DNA of 64,000 nt from Halopseudomonas yangmingensis (lineage in GTDB: Bacteria; Pseudomonadota; Gammaproteobacteria; Pseudomonadales; Pseudomonadaceae): NCBI RefSeq assembly GCF_900114825.1, contig NZ_FOUI01000005.1, forward strand, positions 1-64,000. Direction: 5' to 3'. A program made the translations under genes and the position numbers. The notes beneath the pieces are model-generated. The model searched no databases. It had not been told where the DNA came from and saw only the letters and a program-made list of their open reading frames with translations. Position 1 is the first letter of the stretch. Every line of letters starts with the position of its first letter. Of the stretch, positions 17,990 through 29,047 are shown in pieces.

Positions 17990-20260
17990 TCACAGAAATC
18001 CCTGCATCAGTTCTAACTCGGCCGCCGGCACCGGCCGACTGTACAGATAACCTTGCCCCAGCCCGCAACCGAAGCCCTGCAACAATTGCTCCTGCTCGGC
18101 AGTTTCCACCCCCTCCGCCAGCACCTCCAACTGCAGGCTGTCACCCAGCGCGATAACCGCGCGGGCAATAGCGCTATCGTTGCTGTCGCCCGGCAGACCA
18201 CGCACAAAATCCCTGTCGATTTTCAAACGGCTCACCGGCAATCGCTTCAGGCGCATCAACGAGGAATGGCCGGTTCCAAAGTCATCAATCGCCAGGCGCA
18301 CACCCAGCGCACGTAAACTGTCCAGCACTTCGATACAGCGATCATCCTGCTGCATCAATTCGGTTTCGGTGATCTCCAGCTCGAGGAAGGTTGCCGGCAA
18401 ACCCGTTTCCTTCAGCACCTGCTGCACAACAGGCACTACCTGGCCACGATCAAGCCAGCTGCCGGACATATTCACAGCCAAACTCGAAAGGGCGCAGCCG
18501 CTCGCACGCCACGTCTGGAACTGGCGACAGGCATGGCGCAGCACATATTCGTCAATCGCCGGCATCAAACCCGCCTGCTGAGCTACCGGCAGGAACCTGT
18601 CCGGTGCCATCAACCCGTGCTGCGGATGCTGCCAGCGTACCAAGGCCTCGACCCCGCTGAAAAAATCACCGCGCAAATCCCGCTGCAACTGGTAATACAC
18701 CACCAGCTGTTCGCTGTGCAGGGCAACATGCAGGTCGCTTTCCAGCGCGATCATCTCGCGAGCTCGCTCGGTCAGTGCATGGGTATAAAAAGCATAGGTA
18801 CCGCGCCCGTTGGCCTTGGCCACAGATACCGCGGTGTCAGCATTGCCAAGCAGTTCGATATCCCCTTCGCCGTCCTCCGGATAGACGCTGATCCCCAGGC
18901 TCGCGCCAAGATGGAGACGCTGGCCCGCGATCTCGAACGGCCGCTGGAAGGCATTCAGCAGCCGGCGGGCGACCGGTGTCAGATCCTCTGCCCGCTGTAA
19001 ATCCTCAACCAGCATAACGAACTCGTCACCACCCAGACGAGCAAGGGTGTCCTGCTCGCGGCAGCGCTGATGCAGTCTGGTCGCCACCTCTTGCAGCAAC
19101 TCGTCACCGATGGCATGACCGAAGCTTTCGTTGACGCCCTTGAAACGATCCAGGTCGATGAAGATCACTCCAAGATGCCCGTGCAAACGCCGGGCACGCT
19201 GAATCGCACTGTCCAGGCGCTCACGAAACAGCAGGCGATTGGGCAAACGGGTCAGCGGATCGTTATGCGCAAGGAAGTCTATCTCCTGCTGTGATCGCTT
19301 GAGTTGACCGATATCGGCAAATACCACCACATAGTGGCTGAGCTGGCCATGTGCATCCATCACCCGGCTGACCGTCTGCCATTGCGGATAGGCCTCACCA
19401 TCCTTGCGTCTGTTCCAGGCCTCGCCCTGCCAGCTGCCATGGGTTTCCAGCTGCCGGCATATACTGGCAAGCAGTGCAGCATCCTGCCAGGTACTGTCAA
19501 ACTGGCGCGGATGCTGCCCCAGCACCTCATCCTCGGTATAACCAGTGATACGACTGAATGCCGCATTGACGCTGACGATCTGTACCTTCGCATCAATGAT
19601 CATCACGCCCTCGGTGGTACTGCCAAACACCACCGAGGCCTGACGCAAGCGCTCTTCATCCGCCACCTGATCCGTGACGTCACGGGCAGTGCCTATCATG
19701 CGCAGCGCACGGCCTTCGGCATTGCGTTGTGCCTGGCCACAGAGTTCGATCCACAAGTAGTGACCCTGGCGGTGACGCATCCGCACCCGGATGGCCAGTC
19801 GCTCACTCTGCCCACGCAAATGCTCGAGCAACTCGCTACGCAGCGGCTGCTGGTCTTCGGGATGCACGTGCGGCCAAAAATGCTGCTCAGCGCGCAGCGG
19901 CTCGGGACCGGTCAGGCCAAGAAGCACCCGACACCGCGGTGAATAATAGGCGCTGCCATTTTCCAGGTTCCAGTCCCATACACCGTCATTGGCACCGGTC
20001 AGAGCCAGCAACAGTCGCTCCTCGCTGAGACGCAACTGCCGTTCCTGCTCACGCCGGCTGCGCAAATGGCGCAGGCTGAGAAAGTACAACAGGCAGGCAG
20101 TCACCAGAACAAACAGCAGCCCCTTCCAGGTTTGCGCGCGCTGCTGGGTCAACTCATCCAGCCCAACCAACACCAGCGCACGGTCGCTGAACAGAATCCA
20201 GCCGCCCGCAACTGCGGCGTAGATCAGCGCTATATGCCAGGCACTGCGGTTGGAAGTCAT
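17990..20260 (-). CDS. PAS-PAS-GGDEF-EAL c-di-GMP turnover protein
   Basis: A 756-residue protein with two N-terminal membrane helices (about 8-30 and 45-65), two PAS/PAC sensor domains (about 80-200 and 205-325), GGDEF (LARLGGDEFVML, I-site REQD) and EAL (GVEALVRW, IDDFGTGHSSLMRL, KIDRDFVRGL). All catalytic landmarks of both domains are visible. The PAS domains could sense redox state or small ligands, but no cofactor signature can be assigned. It lies head-to-head with the M23 peptidase gene and tandem with the preceding GGDEF-EAL gene, though 117 bases separate them. Confidence 0.93.
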   Translation of the reverse strand: MTSNRSAWHIALIYAAVAGGWILFSDRALVLVGLDELTQQRAQTWKGLLFVLVTACLLYFLSLRHLRSRREQERQLRLSEERLLLALTGANDGVWDWNLENGSAYYSPRCRVLLGLTGPEPLRAEQHFWPHVHPEDQQPLRSELLEHLRGQSERLAIRVRMRHRQGHYLWIELCGQAQRNAEGRALRMIGTARDVTDQVADEERLRQASVVFGSTTEGVMIIDAKVQIVSVNAAFSRITGYTEDEVLGQHPRQFDSTWQDAALLASICRQLETHGSWQGEAWNRRKDGEAYPQWQTVSRVMDAHGQLSHYVVVFADIGQLKRSQQEIDFLAHNDPLTRLPNRLLFRERLDSAIQRARRLHGHLGVIFIDLDRFKGVNESFGHAIGDELLQEVATRLHQRCREQDTLARLGGDEFVMLVEDLQRAEDLTPVARRLLNAFQRPFEIAGQRLHLGASLGISVYPEDGEGDIELLGNADTAVSVAKANGRGTYAFYTHALTERAREMIALESDLHVALHSEQLVVYYQLQRDLRGDFFSGVEALVRWQHPQHGLMAPDRFLPVAQQAGLMPAIDEYVLRHACRQFQTWRASGCALSSLAVNMSGSWLDRGQVVPVVQQVLKETGLPATFLELEITETELMQQDDRCIEVLDSLRALGVRLAIDDFGTGHSSLMRLKRLPVSRLKIDRDFVRGLPGDSNDSAIARAVIALGDSLQLEVLAEGVETAEQEQLLQGFGCGLGQGYLYSRPVPAAELELMQGFL

Positions 20261-20369
20261 GCTGATGGGCCGATCCAGAATCAGGTATGTATGTCTACTA
20301 TAGCTGAAGGATCGTCAAACACATTCACTCAGGCTATCCTGTAGAGATAAACCATCAGGGTTACAGGGA

Positions 20370-21266
20370 ATGCGCAACCTGCTGCTGCTCGGCGCCGTAC
20401 TGCTGTTTTCAGGCACAGTCGGCGCCTCAACCATCTACAAATATACCGATGCCAACGGCGTGGTCACCTATACAGACCGCAAGGTGGCTGGTGCCAAGGT
20501 AATGGTGTTCCGTGATCGCATGGTCGAGAATACCGAACGCCATGTACGGGTCACCCGCGACCGCCACGCTGGTGGCGAGACACTGGTGGTTCACAACGAT
20601 CTGTGGGCCCCGGTGGAGGTCGAACTGTCTATCACCAATCAGGGTAATACCACCGGCGTACCGGAAAAGCCGGTGCGCTGGATTCTGCCCGCACGCCAGC
20701 AGGTTCGACTGGTGACTCTCGGCAGCAGTGATGGCCAACCGCCCCGCTACACCCACACCCTGCGCCATGCACTGGGTGACCCTAGAGCCCGACCTGTTGT
20801 CAGCCGTTACCCACTGCCCTGGGTCGGCGGCCCCTTCCGCATAACCCAGGGCCCAGGTGGCCAGTACAGCCATACCGGACCACGCGGACGTTACGCTATC
20901 GACATTGCCATGCCCGAGGGCACACCGATCGTTGCGGCGCGTGGCGGCGTGGTGGTGAAAACCGAAAACAACCAGAACGGCCGCGGCAACAACCCCGCCG
21001 GCAATTTCGTACGCATCCTGCACGATGACGGCACCATGGGCGTCTACCTGCACCTGCAACAGGGCTCGGTTGCGGTACGCGAAGGACAACGGGTAAGCAC
21101 TGGCAACCTGTTGGCGCGCAGCGGTAATACCGGCAACAGCACCGGCCCCCACCTGCACTTCGTAGTGCAGCAGAATACCGGGATGCAGACGGTATCCATT
21201 CCCTTCGAGTTCAGTCAGCCGGTAAACAGCATGCCCAACTTCGCCCTTGGCGGTGAGGGTCCCTGA
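20370..21266 (+). CDS. M23-family metallopeptidase with N-terminal DUF4124
   Basis: Probable periplasmic peptidoglycan endopeptidase or amidase activator. A signal peptide covers residues 1-19, then a DUF4124 segment (IYKYTDANGVVTYTDRKV) and a beta-rich middle. The M23 (LytM) domain starts near residue 150. Zinc ligands are in place: H168, D178 (RYAIDIAMPEGTPI), and the HLH motif H261/H263; H228 is in YLHL. The full set suggests an active enzyme rather than an EnvC-like activator. The gene stands alone, with a terminator shared with rpmG. Confidence 0.9.
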   Translation: MRNLLLLGAVLLFSGTVGASTIYKYTDANGVVTYTDRKVAGAKVMVFRDRMVENTERHVRVTRDRHAGGETLVVHNDLWAPVEVELSITNQGNTTGVPEKPVRWILPARQQVRLVTLGSSDGQPPRYTHTLRHALGDPRARPVVSRYPLPWVGGPFRITQGPGGQYSHTGPRGRYAIDIAMPEGTPIVAARGGVVVKTENNQNGRGNNPAGNFVRILHDDGTMGVYLHLQQGSVAVREGQRVSTGNLLARSGNTGNSTGPHLHFVVQQNTGMQTVSIPFEFSQPVNSMPNFALGGEGP

Positions 21267-21293
21267 GTTCACGGACGCCTGAATTCAGCCAAC

Positions 21294-21319
21294 AAAAAAC
21301 CCGCCGCAGCGGGTTTTTT
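21294..21319. terminator. Bidirectional terminator between M23 gene and rpmG
   Basis: AAAAAACCCGC and GCGGGTTTTTT form a short GC stem (21300-21304 with 21309-21313) with a 4-base loop and A/T runs on both sides. It serves two convergent transcripts. Confidence 0.93.
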
Positions 21320-21335
21320 GTCAGAAACCAGGACC

Positions 21336-21491
21336 TTATTTGATCTTAGCTTCCTTGTACATCACATGCTTGCGCACAACCGGATCAAATTTCTTGATCT
21401 CGATCTTGTCGGGGGTAGTGCGCTTGTTCTTGTCGGTAGTGTAGAAGTGACCAGTACCGGCAGAGGAAACCAGACGAATGAGCTCACGCAT
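21336..21491 (-). CDS. rpmG: 50S ribosomal protein L33
   Basis: A 51-residue protein read from ATG 21491 to TAA 21336: [19 protein letters not shown] at the start, then the family's [16 protein letters not shown] and a lysine-rich end. Size and sequence are exactly those of bacterial L33 of the type without zinc-binding cysteines. It is the second gene of the rpmB-rpmG unit, 11 bases after rpmB. Confidence 0.97.
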   Translation of the reverse strand: MRELIRLVSSAGTGHFYTTDKNKRTTPDKIEIKKFDPVVRKHVMYKEAKIK

Positions 21492-21502
21492 GATGGTTCT
21501 CC

Positions 21503-21739
21503 TTAGACCTTTTCGCCACGGGCGCGGATTTCAGTCAGCACGACATCAATGCCGCGCTTGTCGATGATGCGCATGCCCTTGGCACTGGTGCGCAGACGCA
21601 CGAAACGCTTTTCGGATTCGACCCAGAAGCGATGATACTGCAGGTTAGGCAGAAAACGACGCTTGGTTCTGTTGTTCGCGTGGGAAACGTTGTTCCCGAC
21701 GGCCGGCCCTTTGCCGGTTACCTGACATACTCGAGACAT
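21503..21739 (-). CDS. rpmB: 50S ribosomal protein L28
   Basis: A 78-residue L28 from ATG 21739, beginning [19 protein letters not shown] and continuing with the [13 protein letters not shown] segment typical of the family. An upstream in-frame start would add 25 residues that do not belong to L28. First gene of the rpmB-rpmG operon; the order is universal in gamma-proteobacteria. Confidence 0.97.
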   Translation of the reverse strand: MSRVCQVTGKGPAVGNNVSHANNRTKRRFLPNLQYHRFWVESEKRFVRLRTSAKGMRIIDKRGIDVVLTEIRARGEKV

Positions 21740-21914
21740 GTTAAACCCTCTCCAACCACGTGCCCAACCCGAACTGGTTGGAAGCCAAAAGAATTCGTTT
21801 GCCAGCCGGGGCAAAAGCCTGAAGACATGCCAAAAAACGGCAATGACAGGTACGGCCCCGAGAAGAGCGGAGCTTTATACCAAAATCACCGCCAAGCCGC
21901 AATTATTTTTGCAA

Positions 21915-22589
21915 TTAGAGCAGTCCGCGCTCGGCAAAGGAAACCGGCTCGCCATCACCTATCACCAGATGATCCAGCACCCGGATATCAACCAGCGCCA
22001 GGGATTCACGCAGCCGCCGGGTCAGGTGCAAATCGGCCTGGCTCGGCTCGCTGACGCCGGACGGATGGTTGTGCGTCAGGATCAGCGCCGCTGCATTATG
22101 CGCCAGCGCCCGCTTGAGCACCTCGCGCGGATACACGCTGGCACTGTCGAGGGTGCCGCGAAACAGCTCCTCGAAGGCAATCACCCGGTGCTGGTTATCG
22201 AGAAACAGGCAGGCAAATACTTCATGCGGCAACGCGGCCAGACGGCTACGCAAGTAGCGCCGCACTGCCCCCGGCGAGGTCAGCGCATCACCGCGGCGCA
22301 GCTCCTCGAACAGATGGCGACGGCCCATTTCGATCACCGCCTGCAATTGTGCGTACTTGGCCGGTCCGAGACCGGCATGGCTGGCGAATTCAGCCAACTC
22401 TGCCTGCATCAGCTGACGCAGGCTGCCAAAGGCTGAAAGCAGGTCACGCGCCAGATCGACCGCACTGCGCCCGGGCAATCCGGTACGCAGAAAGATCGCC
22501 AGCAGTTCGGCGTCGGAGAGGCTGGCAGCACCCTGCTGCAGCAATTTTTCACGCGGCCGCTCGGCGGCCGGCCAGTCGGTAATAGGCAT
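21915..22589 (-). CDS. radC: RadC/JAB-domain protein (chromosomal copy)
   Basis: A 224-residue protein from ATG 22589 ([17 protein letters not shown]); extension to 22709 would add residues not seen in the family. An N-terminal helix-hairpin-helix region ([15 protein letters not shown]) precedes the JAB/MPN metal-binding domain, with HNHPSG and the distal S-x-x-D motif ([11 protein letters not shown]). Despite the name, a role in DNA repair is unproven. It lies opposite coaBC, as in P. aeruginosa. A second, broken radC is on the island. Confidence 0.93.
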   Translation of the reverse strand: MPITDWPAAERPREKLLQQGAASLSDAELLAIFLRTGLPGRSAVDLARDLLSAFGSLRQLMQAELAEFASHAGLGPAKYAQLQAVIEMGRRHLFEELRRGDALTSPGAVRRYLRSRLAALPHEVFACLFLDNQHRVIAFEELFRGTLDSASVYPREVLKRALAHNAAALILTHNHPSGVSEPSQADLHLTRRLRESLALVDIRVLDHLVIGDGEPVSFAERGLL

Positions 22590-22763
22590 CATCAACTCCT
22601 TGATAGACAGCCACGTACTTCCTGTTCGTGGCATAGGGTGCGAAGCGCAGTATAGGCGGCTACCGGGAGTGGCGCCAGCGGTCAAGCGCTGTGCTATCGT
22701 ACCGCTCATTTGTCCACTTTCTGCCTGCTCTACAGCAATGGCAGGCCGGCTCAGGAGTCTTGC

Positions 22764-23981
22764 ATGCAGCGGTTGATCAACAAACGGATACTGCTTGGCG
22801 TGAGCGGAGGAATTGCTGCCTATAAGAGTGCCGAACTGGTCAGACGCCTGCGCGATGCCGGTGCCGAAGTTCGCGTGGTCATGACCCAGGCCGCCCGCGA
22901 ATTCATTACACCGCTGACCATGCAGGCGCTATCCGGCCATCCGGTGCACGGCGACTTGCTCGACCCTGCGGCAGAAGCCGCCATGGGCCATATCGAGCTG
23001 GCGCGCTGGGCCGATCTGGTGCTGATAGCCCCGACCACTGCCGAACTGATGGCACGCCTGGCCCTGGGCCGCGGTGACAACCTGCTGACCACACTGGTAC
23101 TGGCTACCGATGCACCTGTCGCCATTGCCCCGGCCATGAACCAGGCAATGTGGCGCGATCCTGCCACACAACATAACCTGCAACTGTTGCAGCAGCGTGG
23201 CTTCCATGTGTTCGGGCCGGCCGCCGGCGAGCAGGCCTGCGGCGATGTCGGGCCCGGACGCATGCTGGAGCCGAGCGAACTGGCGGCGCTCGCCGCCGAC
23301 TGCTTTGAAAGCCGTCTGCTGGACGGGCTGCACCTGCTGATCACAGCCGGTCCCACACGCGAAGCAATCGATCCGGTGCGCTATATCTCCAACCACAGCT
23401 CGGGGAAAATGGGCTTTGCACTGGCCGAGGCAGCAGCTGAAGCCGGCGCCCGGGTTACCCTGGTCAGCGGTCCGGTCAATCTTCGCACCCCGGACCGGGT
23501 ACAGCGCGTCGATGTAGTCAGCGCACTGGACATGCTGACCGCCTGTGAAGCGGCACTGCCCGCGGACATCCTGATCGCCTCGGCGGCAGTAGCCGACTAC
23601 CGTCCGGCACATGTCAGCGACAGCAAGCTGAAGAAGACCGACGACAACCAGCAAGGCATGCGTCTGGAACTGGTACGCAATCCTGACATTCTGGCGACCC
23701 TGGCGATGCATCCCAACCGGCGACCAGGGCTGTGTGTCGGCTTTGCCGCAGAGACCCACGACCTGCTGCGCTATGCCAGCGACAAACTGCAACGCAAGAA
23801 TCTCGACCTGATTATCGCCAACGATGTGAGCCAGCGTGATATCGGCTTCAACAGCGATGACAACCGCGTCACCCTGCTGAGCCGCCAGCAAGCACCTCAG
23901 CATCTGGAACTGGCCAGCAAGGCCAGCCTGGCCAGGCACATCATCCGCATCATAGGTGAACATATCGGCCGTACGGCCTGA
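22764..23981 (+). CDS. coaBC: Bifunctional phosphopantothenoylcysteine decarboxylase/synthetase
   Basis: Two steps of coenzyme A synthesis: CoaB joins cysteine to 4'-phosphopantothenate using CTP, and CoaC decarboxylates the product with FMN. The protein has 405 residues from ATG 22764 behind CAGGAG. The N-terminal CoaC half has [18 protein letters not shown] and the substrate-binding PAMNQAMW; the CoaB half begins with [18 protein letters not shown] and has SSGKMG and the KLKK loop. dut follows after 9 bases, so they share a transcript, the usual pseudomonad order. Confidence 0.96.
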   Translation: MQRLINKRILLGVSGGIAAYKSAELVRRLRDAGAEVRVVMTQAAREFITPLTMQALSGHPVHGDLLDPAAEAAMGHIELARWADLVLIAPTTAELMARLALGRGDNLLTTLVLATDAPVAIAPAMNQAMWRDPATQHNLQLLQQRGFHVFGPAAGEQACGDVGPGRMLEPSELAALAADCFESRLLDGLHLLITAGPTREAIDPVRYISNHSSGKMGFALAEAAAEAGARVTLVSGPVNLRTPDRVQRVDVVSALDMLTACEAALPADILIASAAVADYRPAHVSDSKLKKTDDNQQGMRLELVRNPDILATLAMHPNRRPGLCVGFAAETHDLLRYASDKLQRKNLDLIIANDVSQRDIGFNSDDNRVTLLSRQQAPQHLELASKASLARHIIRIIGEHIGRTA

Positions 23982-23990
23982 GGACATTCC

Positions 23991-24446
23991 ATGCACGCTC
24001 TGCAGGCAAAGATTCTTGATCCACGCCTTGGCCGCGACTGGCCACTACCCACCTATGCCACCAACGGCTCCGCCGGACTGGATCTGCGCGCCATGCTTGA
24101 GCAACCGCTTGTGCTGCAGCCCGGCCAGGCCGAACTGCTGCCCACGGGCATGGCCATCCATATTGCCGACCCGGGACTGGCAGCCATGATCCTGCCGCGC
24201 TCCGGCCTGGGCCACAAACACGGCATAGTACTGGGCAATCTGGTCGGACTGATTGATTCCGATTATCAGGGCCCGCTGATGGTATCCTGCTGGAATCGTG
24301 GCCAGCAGCCCTTTACCATCGAGCCTGGCGAACGTATCGCGCAACTGGTTCTGGTACCGGTGTTGCAAGCGCAACTGCAGATCGTTGACAGCTTCGACCA
24401 GAGTCAGCGCGGGGCAGGCGGTTTCGGGCACAGCGGCACGCATTGA
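23991..24446 (+). CDS. dut: dUTP diphosphatase
   Basis: Trimeric dUTPase of 151 residues, which removes dUTP and supplies dUMP for thymidylate. All five family motifs are visible: GSAGLDLRA (I), [10 protein letters not shown] (II), [12 protein letters not shown] (III), [12 protein letters not shown] (IV) and the C-terminal [10 protein letters not shown] (V) that closes over the active site. It sits between coaBC and algC, 28 bases before the latter, in a likely coaBC-dut-algC-argB transcript. Confidence 0.97.
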   Translation: MHALQAKILDPRLGRDWPLPTYATNGSAGLDLRAMLEQPLVLQPGQAELLPTGMAIHIADPGLAAMILPRSGLGHKHGIVLGNLVGLIDSDYQGPLMVSCWNRGQQPFTIEPGERIAQLVLVPVLQAQLQIVDSFDQSQRGAGGFGHSGTH

Positions 24447-24474
24447 CAGCGCTCAGGGTGGCACGGAGGCAACA

Positions 24475-27009
24475 ATGAAAATGAACAAGAAAACCAGCAA
24501 CACACAGCAAACGACCGCAAGCACCGAGAAAAAAACTCGCACCAAAGCCAGCGCAGCCCAACCAGGCCTGCAGCTGCCGGTTGCGCTCGGCCTCGGCTGC
24601 CTGCTGCTGGCCTGCGCCGTGATCTGGTTCGGAATGCTGGAACAGAGCCAACAACGTGCCAGTCAGCAACTGGCCGCGAACTACGCACACCAGCAACTCG
24701 GCGCACTGGACAAGGCACTGCAGCAAATTGACCGTGACCTGGCACTCATGGCCTCGAGTCCGGAACTGCAAAGCCTGCTGCTGGCCGGGAATACTCGCCC
24801 CGACAGCCTGGCCCATCGCTTTCATGACAGCCTGGCGGCCTATCTGCATGCCATCGGAAAAGCCGAGCAGATTAGTGATGAACGGGCTCCGGTGAGTTTT
24901 GCCGCACTGGACATGATCCGCCGTGCAGAGCGGAACATGCCGGTACTGCCCGAAGCCCACCAGGTCAGCGGTGCATGGCGCCTCTACATGGTCAAACCCC
25001 TGCGCAGCAGCGCTGACGCGCCGATTCGCGGCACATTGCTGGTGGTATTCGACATGCGCCGGATCCTCGGCAGCCTGCCTCCCCTTCCCGCCGGCAGCGG
25101 CGAGCTGAGCCTGGTACAACAGTTCCCCGGCACGCCAGCGCACACGTTGCTGCGTAACGGCGACACCAGCACTGCCGAGCCACTGGTACTGTCAACCGGC
25201 AACCCGATCTGGCGGCTGGAATTCCGCCCTGGCCCGGCCTTGCGCAACAGCCTGGTCAATCCGCTGGCACTGGGTATTGCTGCCCTGCTGGCAACGCTTG
25301 GCACCCTGCTTGCCCTGCTGGTATTGCAACGTAGCTGGACCACCCAGCTACGCAAGGACAGCCATACACTGGCTCAACTAACCCACGGTCACAAGGTCGC
25401 CGGCCTGCACCTGATGCAACTGGAGCCGGTAGCACAGCACATAATGCAACTGGCCCGACAGCATCAGGTCAATCCCGGGCCCAGCCCTGCACGCGAGCAA
25501 GCAACGCGCCCGGCAGCAGCACCAACCGCTGCGCCGGATGACTTTGACGACCAGCCGCTGCTGGATGATGTGCTGGACATAGACATCATGGATGATGACG
25601 ACCCATTCGGCATGCAGCAGGATGCCGGACAACCGCCGCATATATCCCCGGACATTTTCCGCGCCTACGATATCCGCGGCGTCGTTGGACGCGACCTGGA
25701 TGCCAACGTGGTCTACTGGCTCGGCCGCGCCATTGGCAGCCAGTCGCAGGATGCCGGCGAATCACGTGTTGCCGTTGCCCGTGACGGCCGCCTGTCCGGC
25801 CCGACGCTGGTCGAACCCCTGATCACCGGCCTGCTCGACAGCGGCTGCGAGGTGGTTGACCTGGACATGGTACCCACCCCGGTTGCCTACTATGCCTGTG
25901 CCAACCGCAGTAGCGGCTCGGCCGTGATACTCACCGGCAGCCACAACCCACCCGACTACAACGGCCTCAAAATAGTCATAGCCGGCAAGACGCTGTATGG
26001 CGAACAGGTTCAGGCACTGCGCAAGCGTATCGAAGACGGCAATCTGCATCAGGCTGCGGGCAGCCGCTCGCGCCTTGACTTGCTGGAAGCGTACTGCCAG
26101 CGCATCTGTGATGATGTGGTGCTGGCCCGCCCCCTGCGCATCGTGATCGACTGTGGCAACGGTGTGACAGGCGTGATCGCGCAACAGCTGTTCGAACAAC
26201 TGGGTTGTGAAGTCACCGCCTTGTTCAGCGAAGTGGACGGACGCTTCCCCAACCATCATCCCGACCCCGGCAACCCCGAGAACCTGGTTCAACTGATCGA
26301 CAGTGTGCGCCAGTTGAAAGCCGATATCGGGCTGGCATTTGATGGCGATGGCGACCGGGTCGGCGTCGTCGACAGCAAGGGGCAGATAATCCATCCCGAT
26401 CGCCTGCTGATGCTGTTTGCAGAAGATGTTCTGGCCCGCAACCCCGGTGCCGATATTCTCTTCGACGTAAAATGCACGCGCCAGTTGCCCGCCCTCATCA
26501 GCCGGCTCGGTGGCCGCCCGCTAATGGGAGCATCGGGGCATTCGCTGATCAAGGCCCGCATGCAGGAAAGCGGCGCCCTGCTGGCCGGCGAAATGAGCGG
26601 TCATCTGTTCTTCAACGAGCGCTGGTACGGCTTTGATGACGGCCTGTACGCTGCAGCCAGGCTGCTCGAACTGCTTTCCCTGCAAGAAGACGACAGCGCC
26701 ACCCTGATGGCACGCTACCCCAGCGGCGCAACCACACCGGAACTGGTGCAGCCCGTCGACGACCAACGCAAGTTCGCGCTGATTGATGCCCTGCGACAAC
26801 AAGCTGACTGGAACGGCGGACGCCTCATAGAAATCGACGGCCTGCGGGTGGAGTTTCCCTTTGGCTGGGGACTTGTACGCGCCTCCAACACGACACCCGC
26901 ATTGACCCTGCGCTTTGAAGCCGACAGCAACGAGGAACTGCAGCAATTACAGCAGCTGTTCCGAGAGCAACTGGCTCGCGTGGCCCCCGATATATCACCG
27001 ACCTTCTGA
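24475..27009 (+). CDS. algC: Phosphomannomutase/phosphoglucomutase AlgC with N-terminal membrane extension
   Basis: Interconverts mannose- or glucose-6-phosphate and the 1-phosphates for alginate, LPS, rhamnolipid and Psl-type polymers. From ATG 24475 (GGAGG before it) the product is 844 residues. An extension of about 380 residues with two membrane helices (near 28-46 and 262-285) flanks a predicted periplasmic domain. The catalytic part starts at IFRAYDIRG; the phosphoserine is S489 (TGSHNPPDYNG) and the metal loop DGDGDR is at about 623. An in-frame ATG at 25612 would give 465 residues, close to classical AlgC (463), so two forms are conceivable. Confidence 0.93.
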   Translation: MKMNKKTSNTQQTTASTEKKTRTKASAAQPGLQLPVALGLGCLLLACAVIWFGMLEQSQQRASQQLAANYAHQQLGALDKALQQIDRDLALMASSPELQSLLLAGNTRPDSLAHRFHDSLAAYLHAIGKAEQISDERAPVSFAALDMIRRAERNMPVLPEAHQVSGAWRLYMVKPLRSSADAPIRGTLLVVFDMRRILGSLPPLPAGSGELSLVQQFPGTPAHTLLRNGDTSTAEPLVLSTGNPIWRLEFRPGPALRNSLVNPLALGIAALLATLGTLLALLVLQRSWTTQLRKDSHTLAQLTHGHKVAGLHLMQLEPVAQHIMQLARQHQVNPGPSPAREQATRPAAAPTAAPDDFDDQPLLDDVLDIDIMDDDDPFGMQQDAGQPPHISPDIFRAYDIRGVVGRDLDANVVYWLGRAIGSQSQDAGESRVAVARDGRLSGPTLVEPLITGLLDSGCEVVDLDMVPTPVAYYACANRSSGSAVILTGSHNPPDYNGLKIVIAGKTLYGEQVQALRKRIEDGNLHQAAGSRSRLDLLEAYCQRICDDVVLARPLRIVIDCGNGVTGVIAQQLFEQLGCEVTALFSEVDGRFPNHHPDPGNPENLVQLIDSVRQLKADIGLAFDGDGDRVGVVDSKGQIIHPDRLLMLFAEDVLARNPGADILFDVKCTRQLPALISRLGGRPLMGASGHSLIKARMQESGALLAGEMSGHLFFNERWYGFDDGLYAAARLLELLSLQEDDSATLMARYPSGATTPELVQPVDDQRKFALIDALRQQADWNGGRLIEIDGLRVEFPFGWGLVRASNTTPALTLRFEADSNEELQQLQQLFREQLARVAPDISPTF

Positions 27010-27023
27010 CCCCAAGGAGTTGA

Positions 27024-27935
<912 letters not shown>

Positions 27936-27937
27936 AC

Positions 27938-28375
27938 ATGCAGCGCAGCGATTTCCGTTTCAGTCACAGCCTGCGGGTGCGCTGGGCCGAGGCCGACCTG
28001 CAGGGCATCGTCTTCAATGGTCACTACCTGACCTACGCGGATGTTGGCATCACCGAATACTTCCGCGCCATGGGCCAGGCCTATGACGCCGAAACGGGCG
28101 TCAAGGGCGCCGACTTCTTTGCCGTACGCACACTGCTGGAATACAAGTCGCCTGCACACTTTGACGAAATACTGGATGTGCACGTGCGAATTGCCCGTCT
28201 GGGCAATTCCAGCATGCAGTTCGAGATCGGTATCTATCGCGAAGATGAACTGCTGGTGACCGGCGAGGTGGTCTATGTGCATGCCGACCAGCAAAGCCGG
28301 CGGCCGACACCAGTTCCGGACAGCTTTCGGGCAGCCGTCCGTCAATTCGAGACCAGCCCTCCGCAGGAAGGCTGA
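27938..28375 (+). CDS. YbgC-like acyl-CoA thioesterase
   Basis: A 145-residue hotdog-fold protein of the 4-hydroxybenzoyl-CoA thioesterase type. The catalytic loop reads RWAEADLQGIVFNGHYLTY; the usual D in the DxxGxV motif is in the EADLQGIVFN context. It probably hydrolyses short acyl-CoA or acyl-ACP; the true substrate cannot be told. The start codon lies 2 bases after the argB stop, so translation is likely coupled to argB. Its stop and that of the next gene (opposite strand) are 6 bases apart. Confidence 0.85.
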   Translation: MQRSDFRFSHSLRVRWAEADLQGIVFNGHYLTYADVGITEYFRAMGQAYDAETGVKGADFFAVRTLLEYKSPAHFDEILDVHVRIARLGNSSMQFEIGIYREDELLVTGEVVYVHADQQSRRPTPVPDSFRAAVRQFETSPPQEG

Positions 28376-28381
28376 AACACC

Positions 28382-28972
28382 TCAGTCGCCCAGCAGCTCC
28401 TGCAAACGTTTGCGCTGCTGGGTCAGCTGGGCACGTACCACGCCGATTTCCGCCTGGCGACGCTGCAGGTCGGAACGCTGCCGGCGCTCATCCTCATCCA
28501 GACCAGCCAGCTCAGTCAGCACTTCCGGAGGGACTGCACGGCCAGCGCGCTCGTGATCGGCAGCCCTGCTCAGAAGGTTTTCGCGCTGCAACTGCAGCGA
28601 CAAGAGGTTGCCCTCAATAGTCGCTATCTGGTTCTCGATCTGCCCCAGCTGACGCTGCTCGGAACGGTCCAGCTCTGCAACGCTGCCATACAGGCGAACA
28701 AGTCGCGCATCCTCGGCAGCCTGGCGTTGCTGGCGCTGCCTTTCAGCACGCACAGCGTCCAGCTCTTCCGGTGAGGGCGCCGCCTCCACGACCCGCCGCA
28801 CCCGGCCCTGGGCATCAAGTTCCTCATAACCACGCGCCACATGCTCGGGCGGAACCCGACTGTCGAGCACGGTAACGCCCTTGTCATCCACATAGCGGTA
28901 CAGCTGCGCACTGGCAGAAGTCCCCAGCAGCGCCAGCGAGACGCCAAGAATGCAGCTGATTGCGGGTTTCAT
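28382..28972 (-). CDS. Periplasmic DUF4124 and coiled-coil protein
   Basis: A 196-residue exported protein: signal peptide to about residue 22 (ending SASA), then a DUF4124 domain (LYRYVDDKGVTVLDSRVPPEH), then a long charged, helical region rich in E, R and Q (from about 65 to the end) that should form a coiled coil. ATG 28972 follows a GGGAG; an upstream in-frame start at 29029 is less likely. The function is unknown; similar proteins are common in Pseudomonas. It stands between argB-side genes and pyrE. Confidence 0.75.
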   Translation of the reverse strand: MKPAISCILGVSLALLGTSASAQLYRYVDDKGVTVLDSRVPPEHVARGYEELDAQGRVRRVVEAAPSPEELDAVRAERQRQQRQAAEDARLVRLYGSVAELDRSEQRQLGQIENQIATIEGNLLSLQLQRENLLSRAADHERAGRAVPPEVLTELAGLDEDERRQRSDLQRRQAEIGVVRAQLTQQRKRLQELLGD

Positions 28973-29047
28973 GCCATGGCTCCCTTGCCTGAATGAATCA
29001 ACTGTCACTGAATAGCGGAAAAAACCCACTCAGGCAAGTCAACAGAC

